DNA of 8,811 nucleotides from an uncultured Bacteroides sp. (lineage in GTDB: Bacteria > Bacteroidota > Bacteroidia > Bacteroidales > Bacteroidaceae), in the NCBI GenBank assembly GCA_934716785.1, contig CAKUYM010000171.1, positions 1-8,811 of the forward strand, read 5' to 3'. This document shows positions 1-7,481 of the stretch, piece by piece. Position 1 is the stretch's first letter; each line of letters opens with the position of its first letter. A program made the translations under genes and the position numbers. The notes beneath the pieces are model-generated. The model was not told the origin of the DNA. It saw only the letters and a program-made list of their open reading frames with translations, and ran no database searches.

Positions 1-399
1 GAAGCTCCTCATGTGCATCCTCACAATAAAAGAGGTATTGGAGAACGCCTCGCATATATGTCGCTAAATAAGACATACGGATATCAAGGAATAGAATCTG
101 AATATCCATCTTATAAAAGTATGAAAATCAACGGAGACGCAATTGAAATCTCCTTTTCCCATGCAGAAAAAGGATTGAGTCCTTGGACGAACATCTCCGG
201 ATTTGAGATTGCAGGGTCGGACAAAGTCTTTTATCCGGCAGAAGCCTCTTTAAATCAGAAGAATCATACAATAATCGTCAAATCCCCAACTGTTAAATCT
301 CCCGTTGCTGTCCGTTACTGTTTTCGGAATTTTCTGAAAGGAAATTTGATTAACACACGCAATCTACCGGTCAGACCATTTCGGACAGATCAATGGTAA
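1..399 (+). CDS. Sialate O-acetylesterase-like SGNH esterase, C-terminal part (5' end outside window)
   Basis: The reading frame is open from base 1 and ends at TAA 397-399, giving 132 residues of a protein that begins upstream. The GTG at 13 lies inside a conserved motif and is not the real start. The fragment opens with the last SGNH block: VHPHNK followed by GERLAYM matches the 'hHPxNKxxVGxRLA' signature of the sialate O-acetylesterase family (SASA, formerly DUF303), with His6 of the fragment as the likely catalytic His. After this comes the small C-terminal beta domain typical of the family (GFEIAGSDKVFYPAEA, then PVAVRYCFRN, ending PVRPFRTDQW). Family members remove O-acetyl groups from sialic acids or other sugars, usually in the periplasm or outside the cell. 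The position two residues before the catalytic His is His, where many homologues carry Asp; others lack Asp there too, so activity cannot be judged from this. The next gene starts 16 bases downstream, consistent with one operon. The substrate (sialic acid or another acetylated sugar) cannot be told from the fragment. Confidence 0.88.
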   Translation, partial: EAPHVHPHNKRGIGERLAYMSLNKTYGYQGIESEYPSYKSMKINGDAIEISFSHAEKGLSPWTNISGFEIAGSDKVFYPAEASLNQKNHTIIVKSPTVKSPVAVRYCFRNFLKGNLINTRNLPVRPFRTDQW

Positions 400-415
400 T
401 AAAAACATAAAATAA

Positions 416-2665
416 ATGATGAAAAGAATATATTATACATATCCGGTTTGGCTTGTTTGGCTTGTGTCGACATTGTTGCCACAATTCTGTATAGCTATGA
501 CTAATGAACAGAAAGAAAACAATGATGTGGTCATAGAGAATGCAGAAATGCGTTTAACTATTAGCAATGACGGAAAAGCACGCAGCCTGATACACAAAGC
601 TACCGGAGAGGAATGTCTGATGACAAATGCAGATGTACCCTTATGCGCTATTACCCAATACCGTCCTTATGACAATGAAAATTTCCTGATGTTTCCTGCA
701 AAGCCACGCATTTTTCCATCCAATAAAATTGAACGTAATGGGAATGAATTGCGCATAGAATTTCAGGATACCTATGACATTGCTATCGTAGAGTTGAATA
801 TCACAGATTATTATATTGGTTTCACTCTGAAACAAATTGATTATCGTATCGAAGATTTCGGGGTAAAGCGCAAAACTGAAATAGACGAGATCTCATTATT
901 ACAATTACCTGTACGCAAGCGTGAAAGCTTTGGCGAATGGCTGAATGTATCATGGGATGAACAGACGGCTATATGCCTGCTGGGTACTCACCCGACCACT
1001 CGTATCGATGCTTTTGCAAACAAAGAATATACTACCATGTATGCAGGACTTGATTTTCAAGTGAAACTTTTCAATTCCGGTGCAGCACTGATTACTACTT
1101 CAAAAGAAAAACTGCTAACTTGTATTGATAAAGTAGAACGTGACTATGATATGCCTTTAGGGGTGGAGAGTCGCCAACGTAAAGAATATCAGTATTCCTA
1201 TTATGAGTTGCGTGATGTCACGACTAAAAATATAGATGAACACATTGCATATGCCCAAAAAGGCGGTTTCAAATCCATTGTCGTCTACTATGTTGATTTC
1301 GCCAAAGCTTGCGGGCATTATGAATGGAGAAAAGAATATCCGAATGGAATGAAAGATTTACAGGAGATCACTAATAAAATCAAAGCAGCAGGCATGATAC
1401 CGGGCATTCATATTCATTATTCCAAAGTAGCAGTGAATGACCCATATATCAACAACGGCATACCGGACTCCCGCACTAACCATGTACGCGAATTTATTCT
1501 CTCAGAACCATTAGATGATTCAAGTACTATCATCACTATAGAAGGCAATCCGGAAGGCGTACGTATGGAGAAAGGACGACGTCTCCTGCAAATTGACAAC
1601 GAGCTTGTCACTTATGAGAACTATACCACTGAACCTCCATATCAATTCACGGGATGTGTACGGGGAGTATTTAACTCAAAAGCAACCTCCCATGACAAAG
1701 GGCAACATTTCAGGCTATTGGATGTAGATGACTGGCCTCTGTTTATCCGTGTCGACCAAAATACAGGAATCCAAAAAGAGATTGCCGAACGTTTAGGAAA
1801 AATATACCACGAAGCAGGCTTTCGCTTTGTCTATTTTGACGGGGCGGAAGATGTTCCGATGCCCTATTGGTATAATGTCTCCCGCTCTCAGATGATAGTA
1901 TACAATGAAATGAAACCTGCTCCATTATTTGCAGAAGGGGCATTGAAATCACATTATGGATGGCATATCTTAAGTCGTGGGAATGCTTTTGATATATTTC
2001 CTCCGGAACGTATCCGCCCGGCAATGAAAAAGTATACACTCCGATGTGCAGAGCAGATAGCCCAAGATTTTACTTCCGTCAATTTCGGATGGGTGAATTA
2101 CTTAGCTCCCAACGACAAGACAATAGGCATGCAACCAGACATGTATGAATATATTTGCAGCAAAGCTGTCGCATGGAATTCTCCCATATCATTGGTCGGT
2201 AATTTAAAAGAGTTACAGAATCATCCTCGTACGGAAGACAACCTGAGAGTCATCAAAATGTGGGAAGAAGCGAAACTTCAAGGTGCTCTGACTGAGAAGC
2301 AAAAAGATTCACTCAAAAATCCGGAACAAGAATTCCTTCTGATGAAAGATAAAAAGGGAAACTATCAGTTATACCCCTATTATCAAATAACCAATGATGA
2401 CGAAAAGCCAATCCGAGCATTCGTTTTCCAGAAAGCAGGAAAAACTTGTATCATTTATTGGCATATGAACGGTACAGGGCAGCTCACTCTTGATATAGAA
2501 AAAAACAAGCTTTCTTTAAAAAACGAGAGTGGTAAAAGAATACCTTTCCAGTCAGCAGGAAGCAAAAGTATCCTCCCCGCAACAGGACGTCTCATATTGG
2601 AAACGGCTCTTCCACAGGAGGAAGCAATAAAATTGTTCAGAAAAAGCATCGAATTTATTAAATAG
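416..2665 (+). CDS. Secreted putative glycoside hydrolase (TIM barrel with beta-sandwich N-terminus), no recognised family
   Basis: 749 residues, starting at tandem ATGs (416 and 419; either is possible). Residues 1-27 look like a Sec signal peptide (MMKR, then a hydrophobic stretch, cleavage likely after CIA27). Residues about 37-250 are beta-rich and start VVIENAEMRLTIS...GKARSLIHKATGEE, the opening seen in beta-sandwich N-domains of several barrel glycosidases. Residues about 255-600 look like a TIM barrel: strand-like GFKSIVVYYVDF (284-295), GMIPGIHIHYS (326-336), FRFVYFDGAED (469-479), PLFAEGA (503-509) and AVAWNSPISLVG (584-595). Asp475 and Glu507 at strand ends are the best candidates for catalytic residues, by analogy with retaining barrel glycosidases; this is inference. 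Residues about 352-436 form a beta-rich insertion in the barrel. Residues about 645-735 resemble a C-terminal beta domain. I do not recognise a named family. The setting between an acetylesterase and a DUF6259 protein supports a role in glycan breakdown. The frame is intact. Confidence 0.72.
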   Translation: MMKRIYYTYPVWLVWLVSTLLPQFCIAMTNEQKENNDVVIENAEMRLTISNDGKARSLIHKATGEECLMTNADVPLCAITQYRPYDNENFLMFPAKPRIFPSNKIERNGNELRIEFQDTYDIAIVELNITDYYIGFTLKQIDYRIEDFGVKRKTEIDEISLLQLPVRKRESFGEWLNVSWDEQTAICLLGTHPTTRIDAFANKEYTTMYAGLDFQVKLFNSGAALITTSKEKLLTCIDKVERDYDMPLGVESRQRKEYQYSYYELRDVTTKNIDEHIAYAQKGGFKSIVVYYVDFAKACGHYEWRKEYPNGMKDLQEITNKIKAAGMIPGIHIHYSKVAVNDPYINNGIPDSRTNHVREFILSEPLDDSSTIITIEGNPEGVRMEKGRRLLQIDNELVTYENYTTEPPYQFTGCVRGVFNSKATSHDKGQHFRLLDVDDWPLFIRVDQNTGIQKEIAERLGKIYHEAGFRFVYFDGAEDVPMPYWYNVSRSQMIVYNEMKPAPLFAEGALKSHYGWHILSRGNAFDIFPPERIRPAMKKYTLRCAEQIAQDFTSVNFGWVNYLAPNDKTIGMQPDMYEYICSKAVAWNSPISLVGNLKELQNHPRTEDNLRVIKMWEEAKLQGALTEKQKDSLKNPEQEFLLMKDKKGNYQLYPYYQITNDDEKPIRAFVFQKAGKTCIIYWHMNGTGQLTLDIEKNKLSLKNESGKRIPFQSAGSKSILPATGRLILETALPQEEAIKLFRKSIEFIK

Positions 2666-2691
2666 AAATTATTCATCCTAATCTTTTGTAT

Positions 2692-4716
2692 ATGAGAAAT
2701 ATGATAACCGGTATTATTAGCATATTATGCTATTTACAATGTTTCGGAACTTTATCAGCCTCAGTGACTGCTAAAAATGAGAATGGAAATTTTGTTTTAA
2801 AAAACAAAAATGTTGAATTAGTATTTGCCAACGGAAAAGAATTCTTATTCAAGGAATTTCGCATGGATGGCATGAATATATTACCTGAAAATGGAAGCAC
2901 AACGCATCCGTGGCAATTAATCTACCAAGGCCCTAACGGTGAGAATCCGACTCTGATGCCCCGATGGGGTGAATATAAAGGAGGCGAGATACAAAAAACT
3001 CAAGATGCCTCAACATTAATATTCACCTGGCAAATGGTTATAGACGCAGGACCGACATATCCGGTACGCGTATTGGTCACATTAGGTAAAGATGCCGAAC
3101 TACCAGAATGGCGCATTGAAGCAGAAATGCCGGAAGGATGGGTGATTACAGAATCCGAATTTCCCCGTATTGCCGTAAACAGACCGGAAGGAGCCAAAGG
3201 TATTCTCCCAGTCGGATTCGGGACCGAATACACAATCGGCAGCGAAGGACAACTGCAATCACGTTATCCTTCGTGTACAGGCACAATGCAGTTGGTACTG
3301 ATGCATCATAAAGGAGGTACAGTCTACTTTGCCGCACAAGACAAAGGGGGATCAGGCAAAATATTCAGGATGAAAAGCGAAGGAAAAAGCCTTGTATTTA
3401 TTCAGAATGTGACAACATCCTATGCTTGGACTCAAAATAAGAAATTCAGCATTCCTTGGGGAACAGTGATGGGATTTACCCAAAAGGGATGGCAGGATGC
3501 TGCCGTACAATGGTACCGCCCATTTACTTTTGAAACACTATGGGGGGCAAAAACTATCTCAGAGCGCCCTATAGCAGAGTGGATCAAAAATGCCGATATG
3601 TGGCTGCGTCCGGGAGAAGCTAATGCAGAAACAATGGAAGCTGTACGTAAGGCTATGAAATACTATGGGAAAGGAGTCGGATTACATTGGTATTATTGGC
3701 ACAATCATCGTTTTGATACTAAATATCCGGAATACTTTCCCGAAAAAGCAGGATTCAAAGAGATGATTAAAGAAACACAAGAACTGGGAGGATTTATTAC
3801 TCCATATATCAACGGTCGCCTGTGGGATCCTGCAACAGATAGCTATAAAACGCTTAATGGGAAAAATGCCTCTTGTCGCAAAGCTGATGGTACATTGTAT
3901 ACAGAAGTATATAGTTCAAAGGTCTTAAATACTGTAACCTGTCCATCCTCTTATATTTGGAGAGATGTGCTGAAAGGAATCAATAAACAGATATTAACCG
4001 AACTAAAAACAAACGGTGTATATATGGATCAGATAGGTTGCGCCAATAGCGAGCCCTGCTATGCGACCAATCACGGACATGCCCCTGGCGGTGGTGACTG
4101 GTGGCCTTTCGCCTACCGCAGTTTACTAACTGAAATGCGCACAAATCTATACAAAGAGAACCAAGCCATGACAACAGAAGAAAATGCAGAATGCTATATT
4201 GACCTGTTTGACATGATGTTAGTTGTAAACTCTCCGCACAACAGCTATACAAAGATGGTTCCATTGTTTCCGCTCATTTATTCCGACCGTTGTATCTATA
4301 GCGGATATACCTACATTCCTTGGCGTATCACAGACGGTTCCTTAAATTTCATAAGTATGCGTAGTCTGTTATGGGGGTCTCAGTTGGGATGGGTAGAGCC
4401 CAGTCTGTTGATGCGCCCGGAGGCGAAGAGGGAAGCTAAGTTCCTGAAAAATCTAACAGATTTCCGCCGTCAACAGCATGATTTATTCTTAGGAGGTCGT
4501 TTTATACAGGAAATAATTCCAACGGGTGATAATCCAACACAAGAAATACCCAACTATGAAACAACTCCGGTAGTATTAGCCGCAGAATGGGTTAGTATAT
4601 CAGGCGAACACGTATACCTCATAGTAAATATGAGTGAACAAGAACACAAGGTTATACTGCCTAATAAGAAACAAATAATCGTCAAAGCATTTGATGCGGT
4701 CAGAGTTAGTAAATAA
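2692..4716 (+). CDS. DUF6259-type secreted putative glycoside hydrolase
   Basis: The frame extends upstream to a TTG at 2686, but ATG 2692 is a better start and gives 674 residues beginning MRNMITGIIS, a short charged end followed by a hydrophobic signal peptide (cleavage probably around residues 23-27). Residues about 32-285 form a beta-rich domain (FVLKNKNVELVFANGKE...) like the N-terminal sandwich of barrel glycosidases. Residues about 295-575 look like a TIM barrel: GVGLHWYYWHNHRFD (328-342), GGFITPYINGRLWD (366-379), TNGVYMDQIG (440-449), MTTEENAE (493-500). Asp446 at the strand end of GVYMDQ and Glu496 or Glu497 are the obvious candidate nucleophile and acid/base. A Gly/Trp-rich loop, HGHAPGGGDWW (461-471), probably lines the active site. 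Residues about 590-674 look like a C-terminal beta domain. The pattern fits the DUF6259 family from memory; substrate and activity are unknown to me. It shares its domain plan with the preceding gene, and the two may be distantly related. The gap to the upstream gene is 26 bases. Confidence 0.75.
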   Translation: MRNMITGIISILCYLQCFGTLSASVTAKNENGNFVLKNKNVELVFANGKEFLFKEFRMDGMNILPENGSTTHPWQLIYQGPNGENPTLMPRWGEYKGGEIQKTQDASTLIFTWQMVIDAGPTYPVRVLVTLGKDAELPEWRIEAEMPEGWVITESEFPRIAVNRPEGAKGILPVGFGTEYTIGSEGQLQSRYPSCTGTMQLVLMHHKGGTVYFAAQDKGGSGKIFRMKSEGKSLVFIQNVTTSYAWTQNKKFSIPWGTVMGFTQKGWQDAAVQWYRPFTFETLWGAKTISERPIAEWIKNADMWLRPGEANAETMEAVRKAMKYYGKGVGLHWYYWHNHRFDTKYPEYFPEKAGFKEMIKETQELGGFITPYINGRLWDPATDSYKTLNGKNASCRKADGTLYTEVYSSKVLNTVTCPSSYIWRDVLKGINKQILTELKTNGVYMDQIGCANSEPCYATNHGHAPGGGDWWPFAYRSLLTEMRTNLYKENQAMTTEENAECYIDLFDMMLVVNSPHNSYTKMVPLFPLIYSDRCIYSGYTYIPWRITDGSLNFISMRSLLWGSQLGWVEPSLLMRPEAKREAKFLKNLTDFRRQQHDLFLGGRFIQEIIPTGDNPTQEIPNYETTPVVLAAEWVSISGEHVYLIVNMSEQEHKVILPNKKQIIVKAFDAVRVSK

Positions 4717-4745
4717 ACAGTTTTCAGCAAAAAATAAATAGTGCA

Positions 4746-6365
4746 ATGAAACATATTATATTTATAGCAATATTATTAACGTGTGCTTTCGGGGCCTGTT
4801 CAAGTGACAATAACGGTGACGAACAGTCTGCAAGCGTACAAGCACCTTCAGATATAACCATAGAAAGAATGGGAAGAACCAAAGTATTACTTCGTTGGAA
4901 AGACAACAGTAATAATGAAACCGGATTCAGCATCTTACTAAGAAAAGCCGATACCAGCGAAAATATAGAAATAGCCAAGGTAGCTGCAAATGTCACAGAA
5001 TATACAATCGAAAGTGGTCTGGAAGAAGGAAACATCTACTATTTTGGGGTAAGAGCATTCTCTGATACGAATACCTCACGCGCAATTTACGAACTCTATC
5101 GTTTGGTAGCCCTTGATGACGAGCCAAATATCGCAATCATAGGAAGTATCAAAGCAAACTCAACTTGTATCAGTACCTCTTATCAAGTGACAAATATAGC
5201 CGGACAAACCAACGTACAACATGGTTTATGCTGGAGCACCGAAAACACCCCCACTATCAATGATCAAAAACAAAACGGACCGGAAATTGCTGAAGACGGA
5301 AAAGTATTTCAAGTGATTCCGAACACCTTACTCGACTATGGCAAATCCTATAAAGTACGTGCCTTCCTGACAACCTCTACCGGTACTTATTATAGTGCAG
5401 AGTCGACTGTTTCTTTGGATACTGAGCCACAAGCAATCCAATTAACATGGAATAAACTGACCAAATCTACATTGCCGTCAGAAATCGAACTGTACGAAAC
5501 AACCAGTAACTTAAATGGTAGCAAATTCCATGCATGGTACGCCATTGGTGATCTATCTACCGGTAAGATAGAAGTACGTGTCCACATACCATCTTCTCCC
5601 GCAACCATCGATACGCAATCCTCCTCATTCAACGGAGACTGTTATCTATTGGTCAATGGAGGATATTTCTATAATGGAAACCATACAGGAATCGCTGTTG
5701 TCAACTCAATAAAGTCTGGCTCTGTTTCAACCGTTCGGGGGTCACTAAAAACTGGTGATACAGAATACAACAGTATGTACAACGTGACAAGAGGAACATT
5801 TGGCGTAGATGCTTCAGGTAAGCCGAATGTTGTTTGGACAGGCACGGACGCCTCCAATAATACTTTCTATTTCGACCGTCCTTTGCCGTCTGTCAAAGGA
5901 GAAAACAAATATGGAATTGTCACTAATGAAAATCCGACTACCGCAATTAATTGGAGTCCTAAATACGCTTTAAGTGCAGGTCCTGTATTACTGAAAGACA
6001 AAAAGATTCCCTTTGATTTTACAGAGACATCAAAGGGTGCGGATTACTATCTCAGCAACTATGAAATCATTCCGTATGACATTTTCGGAGCGAATGTAAC
6101 TCCAGACCGTACGGCAATCGGTTATCGTGAAGATGGAAAAGTAGTCATATTCATTTGTGACGGGCGTATTACTGACAGTGATGGTGCTACATTAACAGAA
6201 TTGGCACAAATTATGAAAGGATTAGGTTGTGTCGGAGCTATCAATCTTGACGGCGGAGGTTCTACCGGAATGGTTGTAGGAGACGAACACTTGAATGACA
6301 TGACCGGAGGAAACCGAGCAGTCGTTTCTACTATCGGATTCTTCAAAAAAAATAGTTCAAACTGA
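4746..6365 (+). CDS. Lipoprotein with Fn3/Ig-like modules and a phosphodiester glycosidase (NAGPA/DUF2233) domain
   Basis: 539 residues. The N-terminus MKHIIFIAILLTCAFGAC ends in a lipobox-like FGAC with lipidated Cys18, followed by SSDNNGDE, a Ser/Asp-rich stretch like the Bacteroidota surface-export signal, so the protein is probably on the outer face of the outer membrane. Residues about 33-115 form an Fn3 domain (VLLRWKDNSNNETGFSI, then YYFGVRAFSD). Residues about 126-226 form a second Ig/Fn3-like module of the type common in Bacteroides lipoproteins (HGLCWSTENTPTI, YKVRAFLTTSTGTYY). Residues about 228-535 are the NAGPA domain, with its hallmarks NGGYF (304-308), RTAIGYREDGKVVIFICDGR (455-474) and AINLDGGGSTGMV (498-510). 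In mammals this domain is the uncovering enzyme, which removes GlcNAc from GlcNAc-1-phospho-6-mannose; bacterial members are predicted phosphodiester glycosidases. All signature residues I can recall are present, so it should be active. The bacterial substrate is not known from sequence. The gap to the upstream gene is 29 bases, with no Shine-Dalgarno. Confidence 0.93.
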   Translation: MKHIIFIAILLTCAFGACSSDNNGDEQSASVQAPSDITIERMGRTKVLLRWKDNSNNETGFSILLRKADTSENIEIAKVAANVTEYTIESGLEEGNIYYFGVRAFSDTNTSRAIYELYRLVALDDEPNIAIIGSIKANSTCISTSYQVTNIAGQTNVQHGLCWSTENTPTINDQKQNGPEIAEDGKVFQVIPNTLLDYGKSYKVRAFLTTSTGTYYSAESTVSLDTEPQAIQLTWNKLTKSTLPSEIELYETTSNLNGSKFHAWYAIGDLSTGKIEVRVHIPSSPATIDTQSSSFNGDCYLLVNGGYFYNGNHTGIAVVNSIKSGSVSTVRGSLKTGDTEYNSMYNVTRGTFGVDASGKPNVVWTGTDASNNTFYFDRPLPSVKGENKYGIVTNENPTTAINWSPKYALSAGPVLLKDKKIPFDFTETSKGADYYLSNYEIIPYDIFGANVTPDRTAIGYREDGKVVIFICDGRITDSDGATLTELAQIMKGLGCVGAINLDGGGSTGMVVGDEHLNDMTGGNRAVVSTIGFFKKNSSN

Positions 6366-6371
6366 ATATTT

Positions 6372-6392
6372 ATGAAATTTTTATTATTATGA
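6372..6392 (+). other. Possible six-codon leader ORF overlapping the next start codon
   Basis: In the short gap after the NAGPA gene there is an ATG at 6372 that reads M-K-F-L-L-L and stops at TGA 6390-6392. That stop overlaps the ATG (6389-6391) of the esterase gene in an ATGA arrangement. Such an overlap could couple translation, but the gap is AT-rich and a chance origin is quite likely. Confidence 0.15.
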
Positions 6393-7465
6393 AAAGATAT
6401 CTAATCATCTTGCTCACTACATTCTTATGCTTACCGGCATATTTGGAAGCTCAGCTAAAATATTATGATGCAGCCGAGTTCCCATTATACGGTAAAGCCA
6501 CAGAGAACACAAAAAATCGCTACGAACGATTGCCGGATTCATTAAAGAAAGTATCTCGTGAACCTGTATGGAATTTAAGTAGAAACTCTGCAGGATTAGC
6601 AATCAGATTTTGTTCCAACTCAACAACAATAGCTGCCAAATGGGAGAATTTGAATAATAATCTGATGAATCACATGACACCTACCGGTACTAAAGGACTC
6701 GATTTATATGCATGGGTAGATGGAGAATGGAGATTTGTAAATAGTGGTCGCCCCACCGGGAAAGTGAACCAAGCCACAATTATAGCAAATATGGAACCGA
6801 TTGAACGAGAATACATGTTATATTTACCTCTTTATGACGGAGTAATTTCGTTATCTATCGGAATAGACGCTCAAGCTGCTATATCGGTGCCTCGAATGAC
6901 TATTCCTGTGCGGACTAAACCAATTGTTTTTTATGGCACAAGCATTCTACAAGGTGGATGTGCCAATCGTCCCGGAATGGCACATACCAATATTATTTCC
7001 CGCCGTCTCAATCGAGAAATCATCAATTTGGGCTTCAGTGGAAATGCACTTTTGGATTATGAGATAGCCGAAGTAATGTCTTCAGTCGATGCAGGAGTGT
7101 ATGTATTAGATTTCGTTCCTAATGCTTTCGCCGATCAAATATATGAGAAAATGGAGACTTTCTATCGCATACTTCGAGATAATCATCCACACACTCCGAT
7201 TATATTTATTGAGGACCCTATATTCACCCATGCCCTGTTTGACAAGAAAATAGCTACCGAGATAAGCGATAAGAATAAGGCAGTCAACAGTGTTTTCAGA
7301 TCTCTAAAAGCAAAAGGAGAAAAGAATATATACATGATTTCTTCCGAGAAAATGCTTGGAAAAGATGGAGAAGCAACTGTAGACGGCATTCATTTCACAG
7401 ACTTAGGAATGATGAGATATGCAGACCTTGTTTGCCCAGTTATCAAGAAAGTATTAAAAAAATAA
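6389..7465 (+). CDS. Secreted SGNH/GDSL esterase with N-terminal GxDLY domain
   Basis: 358 residues. Residues 1-21 are a Sec signal peptide (MKRYLIILLTTFLCLPAYLEA, cleavage after LEA with Gln22 next), with no lipobox, so it is predicted to be periplasmic or secreted. Residues about 25-170 form the beta-rich GxDLY module that precedes the catalytic domain in this family, with GLDLY at 103-107 and MNHMTPTG at 93-100. Residues about 175-355 form the SGNH hydrolase domain. Block I is YGTSILQGGCANRPGM with nucleophile Ser185. Block II is NLGFSGNA (213-220) with the oxyanion-hole Gly218. Block III is VPNAF with Asn245. Block V is VDGIHFTDLG with Asp332 and His335. All catalytic residues are present. 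Relatives are mostly predicted carbohydrate esterases acting on acetyl groups of glycans; the exact substrate is not evident. With the sialate O-acetylesterase-like gene at the start of the window, this is the second de-esterifying enzyme of the operon. Confidence 0.92.
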   Translation: MKRYLIILLTTFLCLPAYLEAQLKYYDAAEFPLYGKATENTKNRYERLPDSLKKVSREPVWNLSRNSAGLAIRFCSNSTTIAAKWENLNNNLMNHMTPTGTKGLDLYAWVDGEWRFVNSGRPTGKVNQATIIANMEPIEREYMLYLPLYDGVISLSIGIDAQAAISVPRMTIPVRTKPIVFYGTSILQGGCANRPGMAHTNIISRRLNREIINLGFSGNALLDYEIAEVMSSVDAGVYVLDFVPNAFADQIYEKMETFYRILRDNHPHTPIIFIEDPIFTHALFDKKIATEISDKNKAVNSVFRSLKAKGEKNIYMISSEKMLGKDGEATVDGIHFTDLGMMRYADLVCPVIKKVLKK

Positions 7466-7481
7466 TAAATATAAAACGTAT

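Noticed and set aside
13..399. Separate small gene starting at GTG 13
   Set aside because: The frame is open from base 1 and the first residues are part of the conserved HPxNK block of an acetylesterase, so this is the end of a longer gene.
1743..2039. 98-residue minus-strand frame inside the 749-residue gene
   Set aside because: It is fully antisense to a well-supported gene, has no recognisable domain, and no promoter or ribosome site is visible.
2686..2691. TTG 2686 as start of the DUF6259 gene
   Set aside because: An ATG two codons later (2692) gives a normal signal peptide start; TTG adds only two residues and has no supporting ribosome site.
2666..2691. Possible internal promoter (ATCTTTTG near 2682)
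   Set aside because: It only partly resembles the Bacteroides -7 element (TAnnTTTG) and no TTTG lies at the proper distance upstream.
4724..5035. 103-residue minus-strand frame with hydrophobic segments
   Set aside because: The hydrophobicity is the antisense reading of the NAGPA gene's signal and Fn3 region; no independent evidence for a gene.
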